Counted from the first letter of the stretch, positions 6,509 to 14,541 are shown. The stretch: DNA of 18,255 nt from Actinomycetes bacterium (GCA_023442485.1 JAEZZG010000017.1:1-18255), one strand, 5' to 3'. Translations and numbers: made by a program. Notes: generated by a model not told the origin, from the letters alone.

Positions 6509-8350
6509 CTACTCCACTGTCACTGACTTAGCTAGGTTCCGAGGCTGGTCGACGTCATTGCCCAAGATCGTGGCCAATTCGCATGCGAAGAGCTGCAGCG
6601 GAACCGTCGCCACTAAGGGCTGAACCAGGGTCGGGGCTGCTGGCAGGCCAATCATGACATCGGCGTACTGGGCCACGTCGGGGTCTCCGGCTTCGGCAAG
6701 GACGATCGTCTTGGCCCCGCGGGCACGCACCTCTTGGATATTCGACACCACCTTGTCATGGAGTTGATCGCGGCCCCGAGGAGGCACCACGATGAAAACA
6801 GGGGTGTCGGGTGTGATGATCGCGATTGGACCGTGTTTGAGTTCGCCAGCGGCGAAGCCCTCGGCGTGAAGATAGGCGATCTCTTTGAGTTTGAGGGCAC
6901 CTTCCATCGCTACCGGATAGCCGACGTGACGTCCCAGGAAAATGAAATCTTCCTTCTCTTTGAGGTCCTCGGCCAGGGCATAGATGGTGTCGGCTTGGTC
7001 AAGAACCTGCTGGATCTTCTCCGGCATCGACTCAAGTTCGTCCATGACCGCCCGGATTTCATCCCCGTATTTCATGCCGCGTACCTGCGCCAGGTACAGA
7101 CCTAACAGGTAACAGGCCGCGAGCTGAGTCAAGAAGCCCTTGGTGGAAGCGACGCCAATCTCGGGCCCGGCGTGGGTGTAGATGACGGCGTCAGATTCAC
7201 GCGGAATCGTTGCCCCGTTGGTATTGCAGATAGCGATCACCTTGGCGTGCTGTTCCCGCGCATGTCGGATCGCCATCAGCGTATCTGCGGTCTCCCCGGA
7301 TTGGGAGATGGTCACACATAAGGTCAGCGGGTCAATAATCGGGTCCCGATACCTAAACTCGCTAGCCAATTCCACCTCACACGGGATCCTTGTCCAGTGC
7401 TCAATGGCGTATTTGGCGACCATACCCGCGTAGTAGGCGGTACCACAGGCGACGATGACGATCTTGTTGATCCGGCGCAACTCCTCGGGGCTGATCCTGA
7501 TCTCGTCAAGAACCAGCTCACCTCGACTGGAATACCGTCCAAGCAAGGTATCTGCGACGGCCTTCGGCTGCTCGAAGATCTCCTTACGCATGAACCAGTC
7601 GTAGCCGAGTTTTTCGGCGGCGGTGGCGTCCCAATCAACATGGAAGCGATTGACCTCAACCTCGACGCCGTTGAAATCGGTGACCGTGACGTCATCTGCG
7701 GTGAGGGTGACGATCTGGTCTTGGCCGAGTTCGATAGCTTCGCGGGTGTACTCGATGAAGGCGGCCACGTCAGAAGCCAGGAAGTTCTCGCCGTCCCCGA
7801 CGCCGAGCACCAGCGGGGAGTTCCGACGAGCTGCGACGATCCGCTCGGGATCCCTCACGTCGATCGCGACCAAGGTAAAGGCCCCTTGGAGTCGCTGACA
7901 AAGAAGCCGCATCGCCTCAGGAAGTGGATGGTCTTCGATCAGCACCCCCAGCAGTTGGGCTGCGACTTCAGTGTCGGTTTCGGATTCAAATTCAGTCCCG
8001 GAGGCGCGCAACTCATCGCGTAGCTCGGCGTAATTCTCGATGATACCGTTGTGGACTACGGCCACTCGTGACGAAGCAGACCGGTGTGGGTGTGCGTTGG
8101 CGTCATTAGGTCCACCATGGGTTGCCCACCTGGTATGGCCGATACCGATCCCGGCGTCAGGGATCGGATCATCGTCTAAGGCTGAGATGAGGTTGGCTAG
8201 TTTTCCGGCGCGCTTGCGAATGTGGAGTTCGCCTTCGCTCGGTACAGCGATCCCGGCAGAGTCATATCCGCGATACTCCAGCCGAGTCAGACCGGCCAGA
8301 ACAACGTCTCGGGCATTCTTGGTGCCCACATATCCGACGATTCCACACAT
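6509..8350 (-). CDS. glmS: glutamine-fructose-6-phosphate aminotransferase (isomerizing)
   Basis: GlmS makes glucosamine-6-phosphate from fructose-6-phosphate and glutamine, the entry step to UDP-GlcNAc and peptidoglycan. The 613-residue product starts MCGIVGYVG, so Cys2 becomes the N-terminal nucleophile. An upstream in-frame start at 8395 is rejected because the cysteine must follow the initiator Met. The glutaminase domain shows HTRWATHG (72-79), HNGIIENY (100-107) and SETDTE (123-128). The two SIS isomerase domains show ISQSGETADT (348-357), GPEIGVASTKGF (395-406) and KEIAYLHAEGFAAGELKHGP (489-508). The C-terminus is the family signature DQPRNLAKSVTVE. No good ribosome site precedes the ATG, but a promoter ends nine bases upstream, suggesting a very short leader. 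First gene of glmS-acpS-nnr. No ribozyme-like leader could fit. Confidence 0.96.
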   Translation of the reverse strand: MCGIVGYVGTKNARDVVLAGLTRLEYRGYDSAGIAVPSEGELHIRKRAGKLANLISALDDDPIPDAGIGIGHTRWATHGGPNDANAHPHRSASSRVAVVHNGIIENYAELRDELRASGTEFESETDTEVAAQLLGVLIEDHPLPEAMRLLCQRLQGAFTLVAIDVRDPERIVAARRNSPLVLGVGDGENFLASDVAAFIEYTREAIELGQDQIVTLTADDVTVTDFNGVEVEVNRFHVDWDATAAEKLGYDWFMRKEIFEQPKAVADTLLGRYSSRGELVLDEIRISPEELRRINKIVIVACGTAYYAGMVAKYAIEHWTRIPCEVELASEFRYRDPIIDPLTLCVTISQSGETADTLMAIRHAREQHAKVIAICNTNGATIPRESDAVIYTHAGPEIGVASTKGFLTQLAACYLLGLYLAQVRGMKYGDEIRAVMDELESMPEKIQQVLDQADTIYALAEDLKEKEDFIFLGRHVGYPVAMEGALKLKEIAYLHAEGFAAGELKHGPIAIITPDTPVFIVVPPRGRDQLHDKVVSNIQEVRARGAKTIVLAEAGDPDVAQYADVMIGLPAAPTLVQPLVATVPLQLFACELATILGNDVDQPRNLAKSVTVE

Positions 8351-8359
8351 GGAAGTGAG

Positions 8360-8387
8360 ATTACAAACGCCTCCACCTTCCTTCCAA
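8360..8387 (-). promoter_or_regulatory. candidate glmS promoter
   Basis: On the minus strand, TTGGAA (8382-8387) is followed after 16 bases by TGTAAT (8360-8365). The -10 box ends nine bases before the glmS ATG, giving a near-leaderless mRNA. The only Shine-Dalgarno-like GGAGG lies too far upstream to serve, which supports this reading. Confidence 0.4.
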
Positions 8388-8422
8388 GACGACAAGCGGG
8401 AAGACCTAGAAAACGATATAGA

Positions 8423-8453
8423 TTGTGCCTGGACTTAGGCGACCGGCTAAACT
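8423..8453 (+). promoter_or_regulatory. weak candidate coaA promoter
   Basis: TTGTGC (8423-8428) and TAAACT (8448-8453) are separated by 19 bases, leaving a leader of about 45 bases before the coaA ATG. The spacing is long and the -35 poor. The 153-bp divergent gap between glmS and coaA must hold both promoters. Confidence 0.25.
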
Positions 8454-8503
8454 TTTCCTGCCTCAACGGCCTCACCTCACTCGCACCACCGAAGTCAAGG
8501 GTC

Positions 8504-9514
8504 ATGACTGATTCTCTGAAACACCCGGCGATTCCGGCCACCACCCAGGTCTTTTCGCCTGTCACACCGCACCATGAAGATCACCCATCGGGGCCTTTCG
8601 TCACTCTCGGGCGCAAAGATTGGGCCAAGCTAGCTCGAAACAAGCAGTTTGTGCTCAGTGAAGAAACCCTGGACTCGCTGCGCGGTGTTCAAGATCCGAC
8701 GAACCTGGACGATGTCCGCGAGGTCTATCTGCCGTTGACGAACCTGCTGAACCTGTACCGTGAACACACCGGGCGGCTCTTCCACGATTCCAACGCCTTC
8801 TTACATGCAGACGTCGAGCAGACCCCCTTCGTCATCGGTATCGCCGGTTCAGTTGCCGTCGGCAAATCCACCGTTGCACGATTGTTGCGCGAGCTGATTG
8901 CCCAGCTCCCGAATCGGCCGAAGGTGGCCCTCGTCCCCACCGACGGCTTCCTCTACTCCACCCAGGAGTTGACCCGGAGAGGGTTGTTGACCAGAAAGGG
9001 ATTCCCGGAGTCCTACGACTGCAAGGCCTTGCTGCAATTCGTCGTCGATGTGAAATCCGGGAAGCCGGCGAAGTCGCCAGTCTATTCCCACACCGACTAC
9101 GACATCGTCCCAGACCAGTTCATCGAGGTTGAGAACCCGGACGTCTTGATCATCGAAGGGCTCAACGTCCTCCAGCCTGCCCGCCCTCATTCAGACGGGA
9201 CGACGGGATTGGCGATCAGCGATTTCTTTGATTTCTCGGTCTACGTCGACGCTGAGGCCCAAGACATCAAGCAATGGTTCATTGACCGCTTCATGGGGTT
9301 CACTGACTCAGCTTTCGACGACCCGAACAGTTTCTTTGCCCAGTGGTCTCATCTGTCTCAAGACGAACTCCTCACCCTGGCCCACCAGGTGTGGGACCAG
9401 GTCAATGGGGTCAATCTCAGCCTCAATATCGAGCCGACCCGATCGCGGGCTACTGTGATTCTCAAGAAGGGGCCGAATCACGTCATCGACTCGGTTCGGA
9501 TCCGAAAAATCTAG
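8504..9514 (+). CDS. coaA: type I pantothenate kinase
   Basis: CoaA phosphorylates pantothenate with ATP, the first step of coenzyme A synthesis. Starting at ATG 8504 the protein has 336 residues, about 20-30 more than typical members. The extra is an N-terminal segment rich in Pro, His and Thr before the conserved FVTLGRKDWAKL. The P-loop is GSVAVGKST at 115-123. TDGFL lies at 146-150, GFPESYD at 166-172, the acidic IIEGLNVLQ at 216-224, and the C-terminal NLSLNIEPTRSRATVIL at 304-320. The reading frame is open upstream to 8222, but that stretch runs antisense to the start of glmS, so the ATG is preferred; AAGG lies only three bases before it, a poor ribosome site. It sits between, and points against, glmS and glmM. 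Its TAG stop lies inside the stem of the following terminator. Confidence 0.94.
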   Translation: MTDSLKHPAIPATTQVFSPVTPHHEDHPSGPFVTLGRKDWAKLARNKQFVLSEETLDSLRGVQDPTNLDDVREVYLPLTNLLNLYREHTGRLFHDSNAFLHADVEQTPFVIGIAGSVAVGKSTVARLLRELIAQLPNRPKVALVPTDGFLYSTQELTRRGLLTRKGFPESYDCKALLQFVVDVKSGKPAKSPVYSHTDYDIVPDQFIEVENPDVLIIEGLNVLQPARPHSDGTTGLAISDFFDFSVYVDAEAQDIKQWFIDRFMGFTDSAFDDPNSFFAQWSHLSQDELLTLAHQVWDQVNGVNLSLNIEPTRSRATVILKKGPNHVIDSVRIRKI

Positions 9515-9544
9515 TCCCTGCGACGTCGATGCGACAGGGACTAG
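9511..9544 (+). terminator. stem-loop ending coaA
   Basis: CTAGTCCCTG (9511-9520) pairs perfectly with CAGGGACTAG (9535-9544) across a 14-base loop. The coaA TAG stop (9512-9514) is part of the stem. No T-run follows, so it is a U-less hairpin of the kind common in actinobacteria; as a perfect dyad it could act in both directions between convergent coaA and glmM. Confidence 0.6.
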
Positions 9545-9565
9545 GCCGATTGTGAAGATCGTGGC

Positions 9566-9591
9566 GGACTGAAGCACAGCTTCGACCGTCC
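9566..9591 (-). terminator. weak hairpin downstream of glmM
   Basis: Just past the glmM stop, GGAC (9566-9569) plus GAAGC (9571-9575) pair with GCTTC (9579-9583) plus GTCC (9588-9591), with small internal bulges and a three-base loop. It lacks a T-run. It is offered only as the best candidate end of the glmM transcript. Confidence 0.25.
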
Positions 9592-9595
9592 AAGA

Positions 9596-10948
9596 TTAGA
9601 GGCGTAACCTTCGGCTCACCACTGAGGCTAGGCGCTGGCAGACTTCCTGGGCTTTGGCTTCGGTCGCGGCTTCGACCATGACACGAACCATCGGCTCCGT
9701 CCCGGACGGACGCAGCACCACACGTCCGGAATCGCCCAACTCTGCGTTGGCTTCGGCCACCGCACGCATCACACCCGTGTCGATCCCGGCCCGGAGCTTG
9801 TCCACCCCAGTCACGTTGATCAACACCTGGGGCAGTCGTGTCATCACCGAGGCAAGTTGGGCGAGGGGTTTGCCGCTTTTCACCATCTCTTGAGCAATGT
9901 GGAGGGCCGTGAGCACGCCGTCACCAGTGGTGGCAAACTCGCTCATGATGACGTGTCCGGATTGTTCACCACCGAGGGTGAAACCGTTATCACTCATCGA
10001 CTCGAGCACATAGCGATCCCCCACCTTGGTTTGGTCGATCTTGATTCCGTGGCTCTCCATCGCTTTGATCAAGCCGAGGTTGGACATGATGGTGGCGACG
10101 AGGGTATCGGAGGCGAGTTTGTGACTGTTCTTCATCGCGATGGCTAAGATCGCCATGATCTGGTCGCCGTCGTCGATAGTGCCGGAGGCGTCCACAGCCA
10201 AACATCGGTCTGCATCTCCGTCAAAAGCGAAACCAACGTCAGCACCGATTTCAGTGACCTTGTGCTGCAGGGATTCCATGTGGGTTGAGCCACAGTTGAG
10301 GTTGATCGAGATACCGTCGATGGTGTCGTGGATGGTGGTGACGTTAGCGCCGGCGGCAACGAAGGCTTCGCGGGCAGTCACCGAGGAGGCACCGTTGGCA
10401 CAGTCGAGGACGACGTTGAGACCGTCGAGGGTACGATCCTCATCGAGGGAGGCAACCAGGTGACGGATATAGTCGCGGACGGCTGTGTGGGAGTCGACCA
10501 CCCTGCCGACCTGATCTCCGATAGGCCGCTTCCATTCATCGCCCATCTGGGCTTCAATCGCATCTTCGATGTCGTCGGGGAGTTTGACCCCGCCGCGAGC
10601 GAAGAACTTGACGCCGTTGTCGGGCATGGGGTTATGGGAGGCAGAGAGCATCACACCGAGATCGCAACCGCGATCCGCGACGAGGAAGGCAAGTCCAGGG
10701 GTGGGGACGATGCCGACGCGCTCGACATCAATACCTGCGGAGGCGAGACCGGCGACTACTGCAGCTTCGAGAAACTCCCCCGATGCGCGAGGATCGCGTC
10801 CGACGATGGCGGTCGGGCGATTCAGCCCGAAGATTCCTGACTCACCGAGCACATGAGCTGCAGCGACCGAAAGTTCCAGGACGAGCTCAGCCGTGAGCTC
10901 TTGGTTTGCGGTGCCGCGGACACCGTCAGTTCCGAAAAGTCTAGCCAT
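9596..10948 (-). CDS. glmM: phosphoglucosamine mutase
   Basis: GlmM converts glucosamine-6-phosphate, the GlmS product, to glucosamine-1-phosphate on the way to UDP-GlcNAc. Beginning at ATG 10948 (MARLFGTDGVRG) the protein has 450 residues, normal for the family; an in-frame upstream start at 10969 adds seven unlikely residues. The active-site loop SASHNP is at 102-107, with S104 the phosphoserine. The Mg-binding DGDADR is at 243-248, the sugar-binding GGEQSGH at 326-332, and the phosphate-binding RPSGTEP at 413-419. All four alpha-D-phosphohexomutase domains are present. There is no ribosome site, but TAGAGT ends seven bases before the ATG, so a leaderless mRNA is likely. It follows the rpsI terminator, so it probably has its own promoter. 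Confidence 0.96.
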   Translation of the reverse strand: MARLFGTDGVRGTANQELTAELVLELSVAAAHVLGESGIFGLNRPTAIVGRDPRASGEFLEAAVVAGLASAGIDVERVGIVPTPGLAFLVADRGCDLGVMLSASHNPMPDNGVKFFARGGVKLPDDIEDAIEAQMGDEWKRPIGDQVGRVVDSHTAVRDYIRHLVASLDEDRTLDGLNVVLDCANGASSVTAREAFVAAGANVTTIHDTIDGISINLNCGSTHMESLQHKVTEIGADVGFAFDGDADRCLAVDASGTIDDGDQIMAILAIAMKNSHKLASDTLVATIMSNLGLIKAMESHGIKIDQTKVGDRYVLESMSDNGFTLGGEQSGHVIMSEFATTGDGVLTALHIAQEMVKSGKPLAQLASVMTRLPQVLINVTGVDKLRAGIDTGVMRAVAEANAELGDSGRVVLRPSGTEPMVRVMVEAATEAKAQEVCQRLASVVSRRLRL

Positions 10949-10955
10949 AGGCGAA

Positions 10956-10961
10956 ACTCTA
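10956..10961 (-). promoter_or_regulatory. candidate -10 box for a leaderless glmM transcript
   Basis: TAGAGT on the minus strand, with seven bases to the glmM ATG, places the expected transcription start at the start codon. No convincing -35 box is seen. The rest of the 187-bp gap to rpsI holds only the rpsI terminator. Confidence 0.45.
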
Positions 10962-11082
10962 CCGCCCAAGGGTGTGACGATGGCGGCATTGAGGACTGAA
11001 GTCAGAAAAACAGGTCAAAGACGCCGGTCGAAGTCTGAGGAAGGGGACCGGGCGAGGGGTTGGAGAGGGAAATTATCGGGGG

Positions 11083-11122
11083 TAAAACAATCGGGAGACA
11101 CCTCCAAGGTGCCTCCCGATTG
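11083..11122 (-). terminator. rho-independent terminator of rplM-rpsI
   Basis: On the minus strand a 15-base arm (11108-11122) pairs with 11088-11102 around a five-base loop, with one mismatch. It is followed by a T-rich run, TTGTTTTA by the end of the stem. It starts 13 bases beyond the rpsI stop. This is one of the clearest terminators in the window. Confidence 0.85.
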
Positions 11123-11135
11123 ATGGAATACCTGA

Positions 11136-11669
11136 TTAACGCTTCGAGTACTGCGGGGCCTTGCGAGCCTTGTGCAGACCGGCCTTCTTGCGTTCCTTGG
11201 CGCGCGGGTCGCGGGTCATCAATCCGCCCTTCTTCAGGGTCGGACGGTATGCGTCACGGTCAATCTCGTTGAGAGCACGAGCAATACCTAGACGCAACGC
11301 ACCTGCCTGACCGGTGATGCCACCACCCTTGATGGTTGCGATCACGTCGAAGGCACCCTTGAGACCCAGGGCAACCAACGGGGATTCGATGTCTTGCTGG
11401 TGAACCTTGTTGGGGAAGTAATCCTCTAGCGAACGCTGGTTGATCTTCCACTGGCCAGTGCCAGGGACCAGACGGACGCGAGCGACAGCTTCCTTACGGC
11501 GGCCAGTGCCATAGCCAGGGCCAATCACACCGGCTCGTTCAGCAATCTCAGCTCCAGACGGTGCGGAGTCAGAGCGATAAGCGATTTCACGGTCACCCTC
11601 AGTGAATGGGGTCACCTCTGCGTCTTCGAGAGTCTCGACGACGTCAATATCAGTTGCGTCAACAGTCAC
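11136..11669 (-). CDS. rpsI: 30S ribosomal protein S9
   Basis: S9 sits in the head of the small ribosomal subunit, and its C-terminal tail reaches the P-site tRNA. The 177-residue product has a long acidic N-terminal extension (about 1-50) ahead of the conserved core beginning GTGRRKEAVARVRLVPGTG at 54-72. Such extensions are usual in actinobacteria. The basic C-terminus AGLHKARKAPQYSKR is complete, ending in the conserved SKR. The start is GTG at 11669, with AAGGA seven bases upstream; that ribosome site overlaps the rplM stop codon, and the genes are nine bases apart, so they are co-translated. A strong terminator follows. Confidence 0.97.
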   Translation of the reverse strand: MTVDATDIDVVETLEDAEVTPFTEGDREIAYRSDSAPSGAEIAERAGVIGPGYGTGRRKEAVARVRLVPGTGQWKINQRSLEDYFPNKVHQQDIESPLVALGLKGAFDVIATIKGGGITGQAGALRLGIARALNEIDRDAYRPTLKKGGLMTRDPRAKERKKAGLHKARKAPQYSKR

Positions 11670-11678
11670 GGTGATTCC

Positions 11679-12122
11679 TTACTGAGCGATCTGGCGGATC
11701 TCGTAGGGCTGCGGGTTCTGTGCAGCGTGGGGGTGTTCGGCTCCAGCGTAGACCTTCAATTTGGTCATCTGCTTACGGGACAGCTTGTTCTTAGGCATCA
11801 TGCCCCACACAGCGAGTTCCACGGCACGGCGTGGATCGCGCTCGAGGAGGTCGCCAATAGTCTCAATACGAAGACCGCCAGGACGCCCGCTATGGTGGTA
11901 GCGCACAGAATCGGTGCGCTTCTTGCCGGTCACAGCGATCTTTTGCGCATTGACAACAACGACGAAGTCGCCGGTGTCGACGTGCGGAGCAAAAGTCGGC
12001 TTGTGCTTACCGCGCAACAGATTAGCGGCGGTCGTGGCGAGCCGTCCGAGGACGATATTCTCGGCATCGATAACGAGCCAGTTCCTGGTCACTTCACCAG
12101 GCTTAGGGCTATACGTAGTCAC
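11679..12122 (-). CDS. rplM: 50S ribosomal protein L13
   Basis: L13 is an early-assembly protein of the large subunit. The 147-residue product is full length and carries the family signature from WLVIDAENIVLGRLATTAA, through KHKPTFAPHVDTGDFVVVVN, to VWGMMPKNKLSRKQMTKLKV and the C-terminal YAGAEHPHAAQNPQ. The start is GTG at 12122; a stop codon lies ten codons upstream in frame and there is no other start between. A GGAAG sits about 15 bases upstream, too far for a normal ribosome site, so initiation may rely on leader structure. First gene of rplM-rpsI, with a leader of about 175 bases from the promoter at 12305-12334. Confidence 0.97.
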   Translation of the reverse strand: MTTYSPKPGEVTRNWLVIDAENIVLGRLATTAANLLRGKHKPTFAPHVDTGDFVVVVNAQKIAVTGKKRTDSVRYHHSGRPGGLRIETIGDLLERDPRRAVELAVWGMMPKNKLSRKQMTKLKVYAGAEHPHAAQNPQPYEIRQIAQ

Positions 12123-12298
12123 GGTCGCAGACCATCTTCCGTTTCAGTATGGAGTGGATAGAAAGTACACACTCGGCCACGCTAGAACGTGTGGAATCCG
12201 TCCCAGAATGGAAGCACGCCGAGGCTTCTCGTAGGCGCACTCCTAGCGGGGAGAGTCCACCTACACCTCTGACGGCTCAAACTCCGAAGGTGCAACAG
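12123..12298 (-). promoter_or_regulatory. long rplM 5' leader with small hairpins (possible r-protein leader)
   Basis: The promoter lies about 175 bases from the rplM start, an unusually long leader here. It can fold into three local stems: GTAGG with ACTC at 12231-12242 against GAGT with CCTAC at 12253-12264; GAAGC (12211-12215) against GCTTC (12224-12228); and CCAC (12177-12180) against GTGG (12191-12194). No open reading frame or terminator is evident in it. Autogenous control by L13 or S9 is a guess only. The whole 338-bp gap up to the EF-G2 start at 12461 contains this leader, the promoter, and no supported gene. Confidence 0.35.
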
Positions 12299-12304
12299 CG
12301 CTAC

Positions 12305-12334
12305 ACTCTACCGCCCGCGCGCCAAATTGGTCAA
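12305..12334 (-). promoter_or_regulatory. rplM-rpsI promoter
   Basis: TTGACC (12329-12334) and TAGAGT (12305-12310) on the minus strand are 18 bases apart, a near-consensus housekeeping promoter and the best in the window. It suits a strongly expressed ribosomal operon. Confidence 0.7.
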
Positions 12335-12447
12335 AACTGGCTTCGGGTAATGCTCACTCAGCGGCGATCTAGCCCGAGTTTTCTTTGTCTTCTTGGCCAT
12401 TCTCTATCATGACGTCCGGATTTATGACAAAGTTTGCCTATGGGTTC

Positions 12448-12454
12448 AAAGGAG
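12448..12454 (+). promoter_or_regulatory. ribosome binding site fixing the EF-G2 start
   Basis: AAAGGAG lies six bases before GTG 12461. The in-frame ATG at 12440 would place this site inside the coding region, so the GTG is preferred. Upstream, TATCAT near 12405-12410 is a possible -10 box, but no well-spaced -35 box accompanies it. Confidence 0.7.
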
Positions 12455-12460
12455 AACAGT

Positions 12461-14527
12461 GTGCAGGCCATCACCTCGCCTGCACAAATACGCAATGTTG
12501 TTTTAGTAGGTTCACAAGGTTCAGGTAAAACCACCTTGTTCGAGCATCTTCTGCGCGCTCGAATAGACGGATATCGCGGCGAGAAGATTGATTCTGAGCG
12601 CTCCGCAGCGCTCTCAGTCGCATCAATCACCCAAGGGGACACCCTGATCACATTGATTGACGCCCCCGGACACCCGGATCACATCAGTGAACTGCGTGCT
12701 GGTTTGACGGCCGCCGACGCCGCAATCTTCGTGATCTCCGCCGTTGACGGCATCGATCCGGTCACTTCTACGCTGTGGCGGGAGTGCCAGCGGGTCAACA
12801 TGCCGCGCATCATCGTGGTTACTAAGATGGATATTGATCGTGGCCGGTTCCTCCCCACCGTCGAGCTGTGTCGCGAAACCCTCGGATCTGGGGTTCACCC
12901 GGCATTCGTCCCGGTCGTCGAGAACAATGAAGTCGTCGGGAATATGTCCCTGGTCACCTATAAGGTCCATGACTACTCCAGCGGTAGCCGGGTGGCTCGC
13001 GAAGCCACCGAGGAAGAGATCGTCACCATCGACGAGTTGCGTGACGCCTACCTCCAGGAGATCTTCGTCGAGTCTGAAAACGAGGAATCTTTCCTCAACT
13101 ACTCCCCTGGCGACCAGGTCGTCATCGACGAAATCCTGCATGACCTAGACAAGGCGATGCGTTCTGGCAACTTCCACCCGGCACTGCCAGTGCTGTCCAC
13201 CAATGGCGTCGGCACCGAAGAATTGCTGAAACTCATTGACGCCGCCTTCCCCTACCCGCGCCCCACCTCGGCTGCAGTGGCAACCTTTGACGGTGAGCCC
13301 GTCGAGATCAACGCCGACCCTGACGGCCCGCTGGTGGCCCAGGTGATCCGGACTACCTCGGATCAATATGCCGGACGCCAGTCCTTGATCCGTGTGTGGT
13401 CCGGCACTTTGAAGTCGGATGAGCAGATCACCGTGGCATCAAATAACGCTGTATTCGGGGTTGACGAAGTCACCGGCCCCGAGCCGCACCGCAGCGATGA
13501 GAAGCTGGGCGCGATCTCTCAGATTGTCGGTCAATCCTTGGTGAATAAGTCCTCCGCTATCGCCGGAGAGATTGTCATCGTCTCGAAACTGCAAGACGCC
13601 TTGACCACCGACACCATCTCCAAGCCGGATAAGCCGCTGCTGGTTGAGCCGTGGTTGATTCCTACCCCGCAGTTGCCGGTGGCGATCCGCGCTGCCAGCC
13701 GCAATGACGAAGATAAGCTTTCCTCGGCTTTGCAGCGATTGATGATTGAGGATTCCTCGGTGCGTATTGAACGTCCAGTCGAGACCGATCAGCTCGTGCT
13801 GTGGACTCAGGGCCAGTCTCACGCCGAGCTGGTCCAGAACCGTCTGGCTGAACGCTATCAAGTCCAGGTCAACAAGGAGCCGGTGAAGGTTGCCCTTCGA
13901 GAGACCTTCATCAAGCCCGCCAAGGGCCATGGACGCCACGTCAAGCAGTCTGGTGGTCACGGTCAGTTCGGCGATTGCTGGATCGAGATCGCACCTGGCG
14001 CGCGTGGTTCTGGTTTCGAGTTCGTCGACAAGGTGGTCGGCGGTGCAGTTCCGCGCCAGTTCATTCCGTCGGTGGAGAAGGGCATCGTCCAGATGCTGGC
14101 GAAGGGCGTCATCTCTGGCTACCCGATGACTGACCTCGTGGTCACCCTCTTCGATGGCAAGGCCCACTCGGTGGACTCTTCCGACATGGCCTTCCAGACG
14201 GCTGGTCAGTTAGCTCTCAAGGATGCAGCCAACGACTCCAACGTCGCTTTGCTGGAACCTATCGACGAGGTAAAGATCGTGGTGGGCGACGAGTTCATGG
14301 GACAGGTCACCTCGGATATCGCTAACCGTCGCGGACAGATGCTCGGCACTGACTCTGACGGACACGGCTCTGTGACGATCACTGCCTACATCCCGGCCAT
14401 CGAGTTGGTCAGCTACGCCATTGACCTGCGCGGCCTGGCCCAAGGTACCGGTTCCTTCTCGCGCAAGTTCCACGGCTATGAACTGATGCCAGATGAACTA
14501 GCCAAGAAGTTCAAGACGAAGGAGTAG
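12461..14527 (+). CDS. fusA2: elongation factor G-like protein EF-G2 (FusA2 type)
   Basis: A five-domain EF-G paralogue of 688 residues. The start is set at GTG 12461 because AAAGGAG lies six bases upstream; an in-frame TTG at 12434 and ATG at 12440 lie before or on that site. The G domain has P-loop GSQGSGKTT (17-25), DAPGH (67-71) and TKMD (121-124, where EF-G has NKxD). The switch I motif RGITI of true EF-G is replaced by ERSAALSVAS (46-55), as in mycobacterial FusA2, for which loss of ribosome-dependent GTPase activity has been reported. The domain IV block GHGRHVKQSGGHGQFG and the segment VDKVVGGAVPRQFIPSVEKG are intact. It is divergent from rplM and ends at a strong terminator. A role in translocation is not assured; the family function is unsettled. 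Confidence 0.9.
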   Translation: MQAITSPAQIRNVVLVGSQGSGKTTLFEHLLRARIDGYRGEKIDSERSAALSVASITQGDTLITLIDAPGHPDHISELRAGLTAADAAIFVISAVDGIDPVTSTLWRECQRVNMPRIIVVTKMDIDRGRFLPTVELCRETLGSGVHPAFVPVVENNEVVGNMSLVTYKVHDYSSGSRVAREATEEEIVTIDELRDAYLQEIFVESENEESFLNYSPGDQVVIDEILHDLDKAMRSGNFHPALPVLSTNGVGTEELLKLIDAAFPYPRPTSAAVATFDGEPVEINADPDGPLVAQVIRTTSDQYAGRQSLIRVWSGTLKSDEQITVASNNAVFGVDEVTGPEPHRSDEKLGAISQIVGQSLVNKSSAIAGEIVIVSKLQDALTTDTISKPDKPLLVEPWLIPTPQLPVAIRAASRNDEDKLSSALQRLMIEDSSVRIERPVETDQLVLWTQGQSHAELVQNRLAERYQVQVNKEPVKVALRETFIKPAKGHGRHVKQSGGHGQFGDCWIEIAPGARGSGFEFVDKVVGGAVPRQFIPSVEKGIVQMLAKGVISGYPMTDLVVTLFDGKAHSVDSSDMAFQTAGQLALKDAANDSNVALLEPIDEVKIVVGDEFMGQVTSDIANRRGQMLGTDSDGHGSVTITAYIPAIELVSYAIDLRGLAQGTGSFSRKFHGYELMPDELAKKFKTKE

Positions 14528-14541
14528 TCCAGCTACTTCAG

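Noticed and set aside
7397..8023. Plus-strand 208-codon frame
   Set aside because: It is antisense to the conserved glutaminase domain of glmS and has no family resemblance.
8222..8503. Extended N-terminus of coaA
   Set aside because: The frame is open upstream, but it runs antisense to the start of glmS and over the divergent promoters; the product would be 430 residues, far above the family length.
13439..14167. Minus-strand 242-codon frame
   Set aside because: It is wholly antisense to conserved EF-G2 sequence, and its composition (Leu/Arg/His/Asp-rich without domains) is that of a shadow frame.
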